A stretch of 64,000 bases of DNA, taken from assembly GCA_009741485.1 (NCBI GenBank), contig CM019220.1, positions 31,812,185 to 31,876,184 on the forward strand, given 5' to 3'. The notes under the pieces were generated by a model. That model saw nothing but the letters and a program-made list of their open reading frames with translations, ran no database searches and was not told the DNA's origin. A program made the translations under genes and the position numbers. Below are positions 39,401-46,095 of the stretch, one piece after another. Source of the stretch: Malurus cyaneus samueli. Lineage: Eukaryota > Chordata > Aves > Passeriformes > Maluridae. Numbering within the stretch: position 1 is the first letter of the stretch; each line of letters begins with the position of its first letter.

Positions 39401-42400
39401 ACAGTATAAATTTCACTATATCAAACAATTTCTTTAATGGCCAAGAAAACACCCCAAGAGTTGCATTTCATGGCTGCAGGAATACAAAAGATCATGCCTG
39501 AGAGGAAGAATTGGATTACATGGTCTCAAAAACCCCTTTCAACATAAACAATTCTAGGATTCACCCTCTACCATCTGAAGTGGCATTGCCTGCTACATTA
39601 ACTTAAAGGGAGATTTGTCAATTTACAAAAAAGCTACAGGAAATTTTATTCACAAATAATCTTGACTATTCAAGAGTTGTTCACTACTGTTGCTCACTTC
39701 TCTTTTCAGGATGAATAAATTTGACAAGTTTTTTTTTTACAGTGTCATGTCACATCTACTAAGAAACTTGACAAAATAAGAATACTTTTTTCAAAATGTT
39801 GGTCCAAATTATTCGATCAGAGTTGCTTAGTTGAAAAGTTTTAACTGTCACACCTGCAAATGTCAAGACTTAACATCATAGCTGGATCCTTTTCTTATCA
39901 GAGACTGCCATTAGTCAAAAAAACCCCAACAACCACAAACCCACTGTAAGTTAAATTATGCCTCCTGTACAAAGGCATGTTTTCTGAGAGGCAACTCAAA
40001 CTCATCAGCTTTACCTGATAAATCTTTGCCATAAGCAATGAGTGAGAATAGCAGGACTAAATGTTCCCTTAGAAAGAAACCCTGACTTCATGTGAAGTCC
40101 CACCAACCTGGCAGCAAATCACCAATTTCTGCAGTGGTCTAGTGAGGAAAACCAGCAGAAATGTGTTTTTAAACTCATCACGAGTCCCACACACAGAAGA
40201 TATACCCCAAAGGCTGCTAAGGAGAATCTTGCCCCAGCCACCTCAGGGCTTGCATTGAACTTTTGCAGCTATCTAGAACACAGTAACTTAAACAGTCACC
40301 TTTGTGTTACAGAAACGCGTGATGCCTTAAGTTCATGAGAAGTTGAAACCTCACAAAAGCCTCATACTGCTGGCCAGGGGCACCTTCTGAATTCTGCTTG
40401 TGGGTACATCCTGCTCCCACTAAAATCCTGCACAGCACAGAGGAATGATTCCCGTGAGCCCAGAACTTGGAACATGTTGTTCTCCAAAGTCTTACTTCCT
40501 GGAGAAGAGCAGAAAGAAACTACTGCCAAATTAAGGATCTTTCTCTCGCTCACAGAGGTCCCTGATCCCCTTCAGAGGTGCTTACAGTGTCCTCTTAAGG
40601 TAGTCCACTTTTGTGGAATCATGCTAATTGGCTATGGAGCCAATGCAACCCAAATACCTTGCCCACATATTTTTTAGTTATTTCTGTTTCTTCCAGAGAG
40701 CAGATAAGTTCCTCGTTCCTTTCGTAGCCTGGCGCATTGCAGTACTAGGGTGAAAGTGAATACCGGAAGCCTCCATCTCTACCAAGGACAACACTACCAG
40801 CACCAAGTGGGTGCTTTGAGTACACCATCACCTTTTCCCTTATTTCCCAAGAGCAGTTACTGGAACAACCACTGCCTCTTTAGTAGCAAGTAAGACCATT
40901 CTGAACATCCATAAGTGAAATAAACTTCAACACGAAAAAAAAGCCTCTGGATCTTGCCTACCAGGCAGGATCATCTTGCCTTTCCATCATCTATTCACTG
41001 AATCAACCTGACCATACAACTCAAACACATAACACCAGCACATACCCTGCCCTGCAGGATGGATCATAGAGATTTGCTTGTGCATGGCTTCCCACCTTTA
41101 CTACCACCAACAGAGCCAAGTAAAACAATTGTGGGATTTCTGCAGTAAAACTGTTAACACAAAAATACTTTCCTATTGATACTTCTTACAAACAACATAC
41201 TGAGGCCTTGTCCTCTAACTTTATTCTCAAAACAGTTATATTTAATGAAGTGGATAGAGGTCTCATAGCTGGCCTTCTCATTTAAATTACAGGGATTACA
41301 TCTGTTGGCAGGGTAAGGTGCCTTCTTACTTTCCTACAGCAAAACCTGCAGGGTTACCTATACCATAAAACAAAGACTGCATAGGGTCAACAAACTCCAC
41401 TTATGGCTACCCTAATTTTCAAGTAATGCCACACAGCCTCTAGATGCCAGTTTAAACAAAGCACTCTGAAGAGAACACCCATCTGACAAGCAGAAAACCC
41501 CTTGAATCAGAAGGCTGGTAGTCCCAGGCAGCCTGATTGCCAGTTTGGAAAGCATCACATATTTAGCTGGAAAATGCTACTTTGACATTAAAGATGTGTT
41601 TACCTTTCCTGAGCTAATGGGAACTTCCTTGAAAAACCTCACACCCTATTTAACAAAGCACTTTAATAAAAATCAAATTAAGAAAGAGTGATCACAAAGA
41701 TTAAAGATACATTGCGCAAAGCAATGTACTTGCTTAATGCAAGACATAACAGAAAGCTCTCTCACAGAGAAACAGTAAAGGGAGTGAGATATAAGGGAAA
41801 TTTAAAAGATAAGGGGGATAATATTCTACTGATCATTCCTTTTCTGTATTTTATTTTATTATTTATATATTTGGTATTTTTGAAGAAGCAACTTTAATAT
41901 GCAACTGATTTGAAACATACCATAAATGCTGAATACTATTAAAGTCAACACATGTGAATTTGAAGTCACTGCACATCTAGCTCACAGACAGGTTTTCTCA
42001 AAGTATGTGCTTCCTTGCCACACATGGAGTTCTACTCTCAACATTAAAAAGAGAAAGAAGATCCTGTGCAGGAGAGGTATTTCACTGAGTAAACAGGTTC
42101 TGTGTTTTCATGTCTTATCTTATTTTTGCACATTTAGCTTAGTCTGCGTGGCTTTATTTTTAGCTACTTTAGCACTTTTATACATATTAGGTCTATTATG
42201 TTTGAAGATCACTGTTCTTTTCTGAGCAAGAAACAAAATTTAAATTAAAAACGACCTTCAACACCACTTAAAGCTCAAGCATTTATTGAAGTTTTATAAG
42301 CTGCCACTTAAAACTTTACCTTTCAGCCTCAAACACAGAAATTCCCCTTTAACTCTGTAGGTGACACAACCTCCAACTGTTTTCAGGCCTCTTTCAAGTT

Positions 42401-44121
42401 GTGTCTATTGACATCAGTCAGTAAGTATTTAACAAACAGTACAAAAATATAAAAAATCTTTTAAGATCATTTAGTAACACACAACTCAATTTGAAAGGTT
42501 AGTTGGGACCTGAAAAAAGGTAGAACTTGGAAGGAAAATAATCAAGCTGCTCAGCTAATGCCTCCATGCTGGGAAAGACCCTTACATGATATCCTGTTAC
42601 ACGCATTTTTCACCTAAATACCCTTCCCCTTAAAATCAGTCTGATACAACACTAATGTACATTATCTGATGTTGTACATGTCTGATACAACACTGGAAGC
42701 ATGGCAGTGTTTTCACATAAGTCAATGGACCACGACCATTTGCTCCAATAAACAAGCAATTTAAGTTTGAAAAAAACCCTAAACCACAACAATTAAACTA
42801 TTTTATTATTAAAATCTCTTAAGGTAATAGGACAAGCAAAGAACTGTGATGGGTAATACTCACTTGGGTAGTATCTCACACAACCCTTATGCATGTCACA
42901 GCATATAAACAAAGGACAAGATAACTCCTGTAATTATATAGAAATACCCTAAAATTCTTAAAGAAAAGGAATTATATTAAATTTTAAAAAGGGAAGGACA
43001 ACTGTTTAAGTTTTTCTTCATCCCTAAGGTCAGATTAGGTCTGCAGTGTAAAGACTATATTAACCTCACTTGCTTCCACGGGAGATGAGCGCTCTCCATT
43101 TGAAAGCTTTCACAGTGCCAAACTGGAAAAAAAAAAAAGAAAAATCCATCCCAAAAGACAACCAATACCTGCGCTCTGCCTACCTCACACTGCACAACCA
43201 CCATCCAGAAGTAGTTTTCGATTGGTGAATTACGAATATAAATTATGAGAAAATATAGCAGATCACCTATCATACATAGAAACACAAGTGAAAAACCCCA
43301 AAGCAAAAACAGAGAAGCAGTGTAATTCAACAAATTATTCTCCGTTGCCTATAGATATTTAAGCGCAGGGCAAGCCGCAGTCAATGCCCACAAAGACACC
43401 TTTGATTCCCACTGAGAAGAGCTGGAAGCAGCAGCGCACACAGGCACACAGCACCTTCGAGAAGAACACGCCTGGGAAAGCCTCACTCGCTAAATCGCTC
43501 AGAGAGCCGCTTTCCTACGTAAACACCCGGGCGGCAGGAAGTCTGTGTAAAATGGCAGCTCAGATGCTCCACACATCACGCTTTCCCCTCCTTCGGGGCA
43601 CTTTTCTCAGCAAGCACCGCCGCAGTTCAGTATCAGCTCGGGCCGCGCCGGCTTCCAACGGGCAACACCCGTTTTCCCGTCCTCTCCAGCCCCTTGTTTA
43701 CCGAGGCCAAAGGGCTCGGGCAGAGGAATAAGCGTGCGCTGTTGGCATTTCTGATGCGAAACCCGCATCGAGACCGCGCGGTTTTCAGAGCACAGGCCGA
43801 GGCTCGATGGGTGAAAGAGGGCCGGGGAGTTCAATGACCGCGCTGCCCCACACTGGGCCGCCACTCTGTCCCACGCCAGCACAGCGAGAGCTCCCCCTGA
43901 CGCCCGGCCCCCTCCCGGCCCGGGCACGGCGCTGACGAGCGCAGCCGCCATTATACACAGGCCCGGCCCGCCCGACCCCCGTCAGACGAGCCGCGCCTGA
44001 CGCTGCCCGGAGCCTGGGAGAAACACAAGCAGCGGGCGATATCCGAGCGCGGCCCCAGCGGGCGCGGACACGGGGCGTTACGGGAATTTTTACCTTCGTG
44101 AGTCTTGGCGATCTTCGCCAT
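21299..44121 (-). CDS. SF3B1: SF3B1 gene, splicing factor 3B subunit 1 (25 coding exons)
   Basis: SF3B1 (SF3b155/SAP155) is the scaffold of the SF3b complex in the U2 snRNP. In the nucleus it clamps the branch-point duplex and binds PHF5A, SF3B3, SF3B5 and, through its N-terminal part, SF3B6 and U2AF2. All 25 coding exons were placed with AG/GT borders and every junction keeps frame, giving 1301 codons plus TAA. Residues 1-440 are disordered, with an acidic run (DDDD near 66-69), KRKRRW basic patches and many TPG and RWDET motifs (U2AF-ligand motifs and phospho-TP sites). From about 480 to the end the protein is the HEAT-repeat solenoid. It is three residues shorter than human SF3B1 (1304), with small deletions in exons 3, 6 and 7. 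The start has a strong context (A at -3, G at +4). The gene is intact, with no frameshift or internal stop. Confidence 0.98.
22411..22627 (-). CDS. SF3B1: SF3B1 exon 24
   Basis: Encodes residues 1177-1249 ([10 protein letters not shown] to RMLQYCLQ). It starts by completing an Arg codon split as AG|A and ends in phase 0 at donor GTATGG. It belongs to the C-terminal HEAT repeats. Confidence 0.97.
23088..23360 (-). CDS. SF3B1: SF3B1 exon 23
   Basis: Encodes residues 1086-1176 ([10 protein letters not shown] to LLEDALMD) and two bases of the next Arg codon. The acceptor is TTCCAG and the donor GTGAGT. At 273 bases it is the longest coding exon of the gene here. Confidence 0.97.
24198..24329 (-). 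CDS. SF3B1: SF3B1 exon 22
   Basis: Encodes residues 1042-1085 ([10 protein letters not shown] to FGYIAKAI) plus GG of the next Gly codon. Acceptor TTTCAG, donor GTAAGT. HEAT-repeat helices containing the [15 protein letters not shown] stretch. Confidence 0.97.
24589..24709 (-). CDS. SF3B1: SF3B1 exon 21
   Basis: Encodes residues 1002-1041 ([10 protein letters not shown] to IDLVGRIAD) and two bases of an Arg codon. In human SF3B1 this segment lies near the PHF5A contact and the pocket for SF3b inhibitors (family knowledge). Donor GTAAGA. Confidence 0.96.
24796..24907 (-). CDS. SF3B1: SF3B1 exon 20
   Basis: Encodes residues 965-1001 ([10 protein letters not shown] to KAIVNVI) plus one base of a Gly codon. 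Acceptor TTGTAG, donor GTATGC. Introns 19 and 20 on either side are under 100 bases. Confidence 0.96.
25000..25182 (-). CDS. SF3B1: SF3B1 exon 19
   Basis: Encodes residues 904-964 ([10 protein letters not shown] to VVMKTCQE), phase 0 at both ends. It carries the [23 protein letters not shown] helix pair. Acceptor TCTCAG, donor GTATGG. Confidence 0.97.
25416..25637 (-). CDS. SF3B1: SF3B1 exon 18
   Basis: Encodes residues 830-903 ([10 protein letters not shown] to AFQEQTTE), phase 0 at both ends. Helical and rich in Glu and Asp, as expected of the solenoid. Acceptor TTTCAG, donor GTATGG. Confidence 0.97.
26014..26139 (-). CDS. SF3B1: SF3B1 exon 17
   Basis: Encodes residues 788-829 ([10 protein letters not shown] to LDRRNYRQ), phase 0. 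Includes the double Cys of VVKQCCG and the [10 protein letters not shown] segment. Acceptor GTCAG, donor GTATTT. Confidence 0.96.
26327..26473 (-). CDS. SF3B1: SF3B1 exon 16
   Basis: Encodes residues 739-787 ([10 protein letters not shown] to EEMKKIVLK), phase 0. The first Gly is the residue equivalent to human Gly742, a known but rarer cancer substitution site. Acceptor AATAG, donor GTATGT. Confidence 0.96.
26559..26704 (-). CDS. SF3B1: SF3B1 exon 15 (contains the Lys700 equivalent)
   Basis: Encodes residues 690-738 ([10 protein letters not shown] to IRQHRGK). The Lys codon AAA at 26684-26682, residue 697 here, corresponds to human Lys700, the commonest myelodysplasia substitution site. It is unaltered. 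Acceptor CTGCAG, donor GTAAAT. Confidence 0.97.
26959..27229 (-). CDS. SF3B1: SF3B1 exon 14
   Basis: Encodes residues 600-689 ([10 protein letters not shown] to LVEIIEH) plus one base of Gly. It holds the equivalents of the human hotspots Glu622, Arg625, His662 and Lys666 (three lower in number here), all present in wild-type form. They line the inner face of HEAT repeats 4-7 near the pre-mRNA path. Acceptor CTGCAG, donor GTAAGT. Confidence 0.97.
27353..27439 (-). CDS. SF3B1: SF3B1 exon 13
   Basis: Encodes residues 571-599 ([10 protein letters not shown] to REIISNLAK), phase 0. Contains the [12 protein letters not shown] turn. Acceptor TTTCAG, donor GTAAAA. Confidence 0.96.
27610..27681 (+). 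mobile_element. Possible old CR1 3' fragment in SF3B1 intron 12
   Basis: A stretch reading ACCTGGTCTAGGG, then ACTAGATC, then TAAGGTCCTTCCCAGCT and ATTCATCTATCATA resembles the last 70 bases of a CR1 3' UTR with decay. It is short, so the match could be partly chance. Confidence 0.4.
27857..28036 (-). CDS. SF3B1: SF3B1 exon 12
   Basis: Encodes residues 511-570 ([10 protein letters not shown] to LVRPYVHK), phase 0, forming early HEAT repeats. The acceptor TTTAG is good. The donor AAG|GTCTGT departs from consensus at +3 to +4. Confidence 0.96.
28624..29180 (+). mobile_element. Solo LTR of avian ERVL type in SF3B1 intron 11
   Basis: The segment starts TGTTTTGGCTGGAAGAG, has a long T-rich part (28975-29060) and ends in a GC-richer GCTGCCAGTCGGAGCTAAACCACAACA. 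Such TG...CA ends with this closing sequence are familiar from avian ERVL LTRs. No gag or pol follows, so it is a solo LTR of about 557 bases on the plus strand, antisense to SF3B1. I could not find a clean 5-bp target duplication (flanks CACAT and GAGAG), so the borders may be off or the copy is old. The open frames in it are chance. Confidence 0.65.
29303..29404 (-). CDS. SF3B1: SF3B1 exon 11
   Basis: Encodes residues 477-510 ([10 protein letters not shown] to [10 protein letters not shown]), phase 0, at the entry to the HEAT domain. Acceptor TTGTAG, donor GTAAGA. Intron 10 on its downstream (5') side is only 91 bases. Confidence 0.96.
29496..29693 (-). CDS. SF3B1: SF3B1 exon 10
   Basis: Encodes residues 411-476 ([10 protein letters not shown] to DIQYFDKLL), phase 0. 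It is the linker between the disordered N terminus and the solenoid, with [12 protein letters not shown] phospho-acceptor motifs. Part of it lies in the region known to bind SF3B6 (p14). Acceptor GTAG, donor GTAAAG. Confidence 0.96.
30327..30448 (-). CDS. SF3B1: SF3B1 exon 9
   Basis: Encodes residues 370-410 ([10 protein letters not shown] to DAMFPEGYK). The [19 protein letters not shown] helix is the known SF3B6 (p14) binding peptide. Acceptor TATAG, donor GTAATT. Confidence 0.96.
30784..30996 (-). CDS. SF3B1: SF3B1 exon 8
   Basis: Encodes residues 299-369, from [16 protein letters not shown] to MNMATPTP. It has many TP sites and one RWDET U2AF-ligand motif (SRWDETPAS). Acceptor TTTAG, donor GTAAGC. 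Confidence 0.96.
31334..31389. repeat. Local duplication in SF3B1 intron 7
   Basis: Two exact 21-base copies starting GTTTCACTG and ending TCTGACACA lie at 31334-31354 and 31369-31389, 35 bases apart start to start. A recent small tandem duplication is the simplest reading. Confidence 0.9.
31809..32043 (-). CDS. SF3B1: SF3B1 exon 7
   Basis: Encodes residues 221-298 ([15 protein letters not shown] to [11 protein letters not shown]) plus one base. It is dense in TPG repeats and RWDET motifs, known cyclin-dependent kinase and NIPP1 targets and U2AF-ligand motifs. It reads GRDTPG where human has GRGDTPG, a one-residue deletion. Acceptor TACAG, donor GTATTT. Confidence 0.96.
32196..32363 (-). CDS. 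SF3B1: SF3B1 exon 6
   Basis: Encodes residues 165-220 ([10 protein letters not shown] to LSSWDQAE), phase 0. Carries the basic SKRKRRWDQ patch, a likely nuclear-localisation signal and U2AF-ligand motif. It reads NGATSQ where human has NGAAASQ. Acceptor AACAG, donor GTAATG. Confidence 0.96.
33520..33599 (-). CDS. SF3B1: SF3B1 exon 5
   Basis: Encodes residues 138-164 ([14 protein letters not shown] to EQHLTKEE). Acceptor CTGCAG, donor GTGCGT. It follows intron 4, which is known in mammals to be regulated by retention. Confidence 0.95.
33600..35404 (-). other. SF3B1: SF3B1 intron 4 (candidate regulated intron)
   Basis: A 1.8-kb intron without repeats that I can name. In human erythroid cells the same intron is known to be retained under control of cryptic decoy exons. 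Splice-site-like pairs can be seen on the minus strand here, notably around 34586-34655 (see findings). Whether birds use them is not shown by the sequence. Confidence 0.5.
35405..35519 (-). CDS. SF3B1: SF3B1 exon 4
   Basis: Encodes residues 100-137 ([10 protein letters not shown] to ERLDPFAD) plus one base of Gly. It reads HRRMMIIS where human has HRRTMIIS. Acceptor TTTCAG, donor GTAATT-like (GGTAA). Confidence 0.96.
36185..36286 (-). CDS. SF3B1: SF3B1 exon 3
   Basis: Encodes residues 66-99 ([12 protein letters not shown] to NDIPQSTEQ), phase 0. The acidic run continues from exon 2. One Ser of the human YSSSTS is missing and another is Pro. Acceptor GACAG, donor GTAGGT. Confidence 0.96.
37405..38079 (+). 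mobile_element. CR1 LINE, 5'-truncated, in SF3B1 intron 2
   Basis: About 675 bases of the 3' end of a CR1 retrotransposon on the plus strand, antisense to SF3B1. Recognisable ORF2 tail pieces include CAGCCCAGAAAGCCAAACA, CACCTGGAACACTGCATCC and AGAGGGCTGGAGCACCTCTC. The 3' UTR follows (CTGAGCAACCTGGTCTAGTG, TCCCTTCCAACCCAAACTA) with a decayed terminal repeat. The reading frame is broken by indels and stops, so it makes no protein. Confidence 0.95.
38226..38392 (-). CDS. SF3B1: SF3B1 exon 2
   Basis: Encodes residues 10-65 ([15 protein letters not shown] to SIAATELED). It completes an Asp codon split after its first base in exon 1. Acceptor CCCTAG, donor GTAAGT. A CR1 element ends about 150 bases downstream of its donor, in intron 2. 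Confidence 0.96.
38393..44093 (-). other. SF3B1: SF3B1 intron 1
   Basis: This 5.7-kb intron separates the 28-base coding part of exon 1 from exon 2. Its first 500 bases are still CpG island. The rest is AT-rich; a 15-base direct repeat lies at 42639-42694. I see no embedded gene. Open frames at 41688-42225 and 43055-43731 look like chance. Confidence 0.7.
42639..42694. repeat. Short direct repeat in SF3B1 intron 1
   Basis: GTCTGATACAACACT occurs at 42639-42653 and again at 42680-42694, with ATGTTGTACAT between them, part of which is inverted to the flank. This is a small duplication of unknown origin. Confidence 0.8.
44094..44121 (-). CDS. SF3B1: SF3B1 exon 1 coding part
   Basis: Encodes MAKIAKTHE and the first base of Asp10. 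The ATG at 44121 sits in ACAAAATGG, a strong context. The donor GTAAAA starts at 44093. The 5' UTR extends upstream to an undetermined point, probably within 100 bases. Confidence 0.96.
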
Positions 44122-44320
44122 TTTGTGCAGCGCCAACGACGCCGAGGCGGAACTGGCGCGGCCCCGCTGCTTCCGCCACACGGGGCCGCCAGAGCCGGCA
44201 GTTGCGCAGGCGCGGCCGCGATTCCGCGGGCGGGGGGGGAAGCCCCGCCCACCGCCTGAGGGACGGCGCGCGCAGCCAATAGCCGCGCGGGGAGGGCGCG
44301 CGCCGTGCCGAGCCCTCTGT

Positions 44321-44346
44321 GAGGGCGCTGAGGGCGCTGAGGGCGG
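44321..44346. repeat. 9-bp tandem repeat beside the SF3B1 promoter
   Basis: GAGGGCGCT is repeated about 2.8 times at the upstream edge of the CpG island. Confidence 0.9.
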
Positions 44347-44529
44347 TGGGAATGGAAGCGCCAAATATGGCTCTGATTCCTCAAAACTTCCTTCGCATAG
44401 GTGCTGGGCTCTTCCTGAGGGATGTGCCTATTGGAATTTGGGTGCGCAACTTTGTTTGGCAAACTGCTGGAGCTGTGTTTATTGCTCAGGGCAGCTGGCC
44501 CGGTGCCAACAGGCGGATTGCTAGATAGC

Positions 44530-44600
44530 AGAATAAAGCATATATATATATGTTTATTGCCACAAAATGGGGGCTCAACCGGATTACAGCGCTTCAGGCA
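44530..44600 (+). mobile_element. Possible endogenous retrovirus relic: LTR end and primer-binding site
   Basis: AATAAA at 44532-44537 is followed by AT repeats, then GCCACA, three A, and TGGGGGCTCAACCGGAT from 44568. The last string resembles the proline-tRNA primer-binding site that follows the LTR in gammaretrovirus-like elements, with two substitutions and a missing G. No LTR start, gag or pol frame could be recognised around it. It may be a decayed remnant or coincidence. Confidence 0.3.
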
Positions 44601-44639
44601 GGTCAAGTCTGCTCAATATTTTAATGAGGGCAGCTGTGT

Positions 44640-44900
44640 TTATAGAATTGGCAGATGACACCAAACTGGCCAAAACCATTGGCAGGTGGAAGAAGGAATT
44701 GAAAACCATGTTACATCGATCCATACTAAGATCAAGGAGGTAAGTTTAACAACAAAAAAACAGAAGTTACTACATATTGGAATTTTAAGTCACTGCGTGA
44801 ATTCAAAGTGGCAAAAATCGTCAGAAACTGATGACATGGGAAAAGCAAATCAAAGCTGTATTGTCACCGAAAATCCGGAAGAAAATAAAAACCCTCTAAC
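44640..44900 (+). mobile_element. Possible decayed LINE reverse-transcriptase fragment
   Basis: GCAGATGACACCAAACTGG at 44651-44669 encodes ADDTKL, the form of the reverse-transcriptase catalytic motif typical of CR1-type LINEs. A weakly LINE-like KQKLLHIG string follows in another frame near 44760. The surrounding sequence is too decayed for a family call. Confidence 0.35.
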
Positions 44901-46067
44901 ACTGTATTTGAAGTGATAGAGAATCAGGCATTGCTTCATTTACTGGCCAGGATGTGTCAAGGCAAATATTCTAAACAGACATGCTTTTACCGGTTTTTCC
45001 TTCAAACTTTATGCAGTGAAAATTCACTGGGATGTATTGTTTCAAAGTCTATAAACCCCAGTGTTCACTTTCCTATTGGACTCCAGTTTCTTCGCCTCTG
45101 ATGTTAATTAGATCTTCATTCCTTTATTTTCCTAATCAGTTTTTTTCCGGGACTGGATGTTTCCAACTCTGCCAGAGGCATCTGGAGTAGATGTTCGTAA
45201 ATGGCCACTTATGTTCCGTTGATGTTCTGTTGATAGCCTTTAATCTTTCCGGACATCTTTTGGGCTACTCCCAGTCATTGATATGTTAAATCCATTTCCA
45301 TAGAGTGCTGCTTCCTCTCCTAAAAAAACTTTAAAATAATTCCCTTCCGCAAAGCAAGGTCAAACTAAGCCTAGCTGGAGAAATAGATCTTAAAAGCTGT
45401 ATTGTTTCCAACAATAAGACTATCCATAGCAACATGCTGCTGCAGTGGAAGTAAATCTAATTCCAGACGATTAAAAATGGTGTTGCATCCAACACCTGGA
45501 AAGCAATCACCTCACTTTATCTAGCTCAAAGTTCCACAGAGACATGGACAAACTCAATATAGTCTGGAAGAGAAGGAGGAACAATCAGTTGTTTATGAAC
45601 ATGATCTAAGTGGGAATATAAACAAATTATTTAGCTGTTCTGCAATAATTGACCTCACACCACTTCCACATTTAATTTGGCAATTTTTAACTTATTTCCC
45701 AGTTCTTTTGGTGTGATATACACACATTCCAGCATCACTATCTACTGTATACCTAATAACTGAATAGGATTGATTCTGTCCACATGCAAAGCCCTGGGAA
45801 TGCTCCCTTACAGTCAAGTTTTTTATTCTCCCAGCTTTTAGTAGTAGTAAAACGCCAAGGCTGGCCACACAACCTAAGTACAAAGTCCATGATTTCTTAA
45901 TCATACTACGTATCAATGATATTTCATAAAATAGTGTCATATGTAAACTTATGTGGTTTATTTACTGTCATGTGGTTTTATTGTACACCTGCGAAATTCC
46001 TTTTCATTAATATGTATATTTGATTAACCAGCTGGTCTTAAGATCTGTCTATGCTTCGATTGATTTG

Positions 46068-46095
46068 CAGGAGTTTGCTGAACAGGAGTTTGCTG
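46068..46095. repeat. 15-bp spaced tandem duplication
   Basis: CAGGAGTTTGCTG occurs at 46068-46080 and 46083-46095. Confidence 0.9.

Larger units (their letters stand above)
43640..44350 (-). promoter_or_regulatory. SF3B1: CpG-island promoter of SF3B1
   Basis: A GC-rich, CpG-dense block spans the SF3B1 start codon and the first part of intron 1. Upstream of the gene are an inverted CCAAT box (CCAAT at 44276-44280 on plus, ATTGG on the gene strand) and GC boxes (CCCCGCCC at 44243-44250 and a GGGCGGGG run near 44229). No TATA box is seen. This fits a constitutive Sp1/NF-Y type promoter; the exact start site is not determined. Confidence 0.8.

Noticed and set aside
43384..44606. Open frames of 115-273 codons around the SF3B1 promoter
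   Set aside because: Same GC-rich artefact; they cross the SF3B1 first exon in other frames and have no domain.
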